A stretch of DNA of 22,980 nucleotides from a virus, in the IMG/VR virus record IMGVR_UViG_3300024432_000071, positions 1 through 22,980 of that record; one strand, written 5' to 3'. Positions within the stretch are counted from its first letter, which is position 1. Each line of letters opens with the position of its first letter. The notes under the pieces are model-generated. The model was not told the origin of the DNA. It did not search any database and worked only from the letters and a program-made list of their open reading frames with translations. The translations under genes were made by a program, and so were the position numbers. This document shows positions 22,799 through 22,980 of the stretch, in pieces.

Positions 22799-22967
22799 AA
22801 CTCTCTGCGACAAGTACGGCTTAACATACCAGCAAGTAGCTGATAAGCTTAGATATTCTAAAAGTCAAATCGAGCGATTCGCAAACGCTGAGAAAGATTG
22901 GGGCAGTAAGATAAATCGGCGCGTGTTAGCACAGCTAGAAGACTGGGCGAAAGAATTAGAGAAATAA
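22785..22967 (+). CDS. Cro/CI-type helix-turn-helix protein
   Basis: A 60-aa protein, start chosen at ATG 22785 (MNKLKTLCDKYGLTYQQVAD) with AGAGGA upstream; the frame is open further left, but those starts lie inside the previous gene and lack a good ribosome site. Residues 14-33 (TYQQVADKLRYSKSQIERFA) are a classic helix-turn-helix: QQVADKL first helix, turn at Y24-S25, SKSQIERFA recognition helix. A C-terminal helix (LAQLEDWAKELEK) may dimerise. The short length and place in the early operon suit a Cro-like repressor of the promoters at 22000-22249. It could equally be a small regulator of host genes. Confidence 0.75.
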   Translation: MNKLKTLCDKYGLTYQQVADKLRYSKSQIERFANAEKDWGSKINRRVLAQLEDWAKELEK

Positions 22968-22980
22968 TTCTATACCTTTA

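Noticed and set aside
1-22980. Diversity-generating retroelement, as in BPP-1
   Set aside because: No reverse transcriptase motif and no template/variable repeat pair seen; the fiber repeats differ at third positions, not at adenines.
1-22980. tRNA genes, insertion sequences, integrase
   Set aside because: No cloverleaf-like segment, transposase or tyrosine/serine recombinase motif was recognised by eye.

Overview
The window is AT-rich phage or prophage DNA carrying the structural module of a short-tailed (podovirus-type) bacteriophage. It has the gene order of T7 and of BPP-1/Xfas53-like podoviruses: portal, scaffold, capsid, tail tube A, tail tube B, internal virion proteins, tail fiber. 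No T7-type RNA polymerase gene is visible. The promoters I can see are sigma70-like, so transcription probably depends on the host polymerase. The host cannot be named from the sequence; the shared virion architecture and Shine-Dalgarno-led genes fit a Gram-negative host.

Almost everything from 21859 down to 1 is read on the minus strand as one long late operon. In reading order it holds: a probable small terminase (21859-21296); five small genes of unknown role; a 105-aa beta-rich protein and a 58-aa gene; two fiber-like proteins (19948-17415); three small genes, the last a possible circularly permuted NlpC/P60-like protein; a Gly-rich 67-aa gene; the portal (16288-14624); a Bbp19-like protein; the scaffold; an 88-aa gene and a 30-aa membrane protein; the major capsid protein (12916-12089); and a repeat-built head fiber (12077-10185). 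A strong terminator follows, then tail tube A and B, a gp14-like and a gp15-like internal protein, two large proteins that together match gp16 in size, and the first 97 residues of a tail fiber that runs off the left edge. The large terminase and the lysis genes are not in the window.

The 433-base gap at 21860-22292 is a divergent control region. It has a minus-strand promoter for the late operon, two plus-strand promoters, several inverted repeats and a short hairpin terminator. To its right are four small plus-strand genes (22293-22967), the last a Cro/CI-type helix-turn-helix protein. That is the expected layout of an early operon facing the late operon across an operator region, and it suggests, without proving, a temperate phage.

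The most unusual signal is the 630-aa head fiber. Its repeats are nearly identical in protein but are written with different codons in each copy, so the DNA repeats have been strongly diversified. Second is a promoter followed about 100 bases later by an intrinsic terminator just ahead of the capsid gene, which looks like a small RNA or an attenuation/antitermination site. Third is a 15-base motif shared by both plus-strand promoters. Six small genes (30-59 codons), supported by ribosome-binding sites or coupled starts, lie between and overlap the larger ones.
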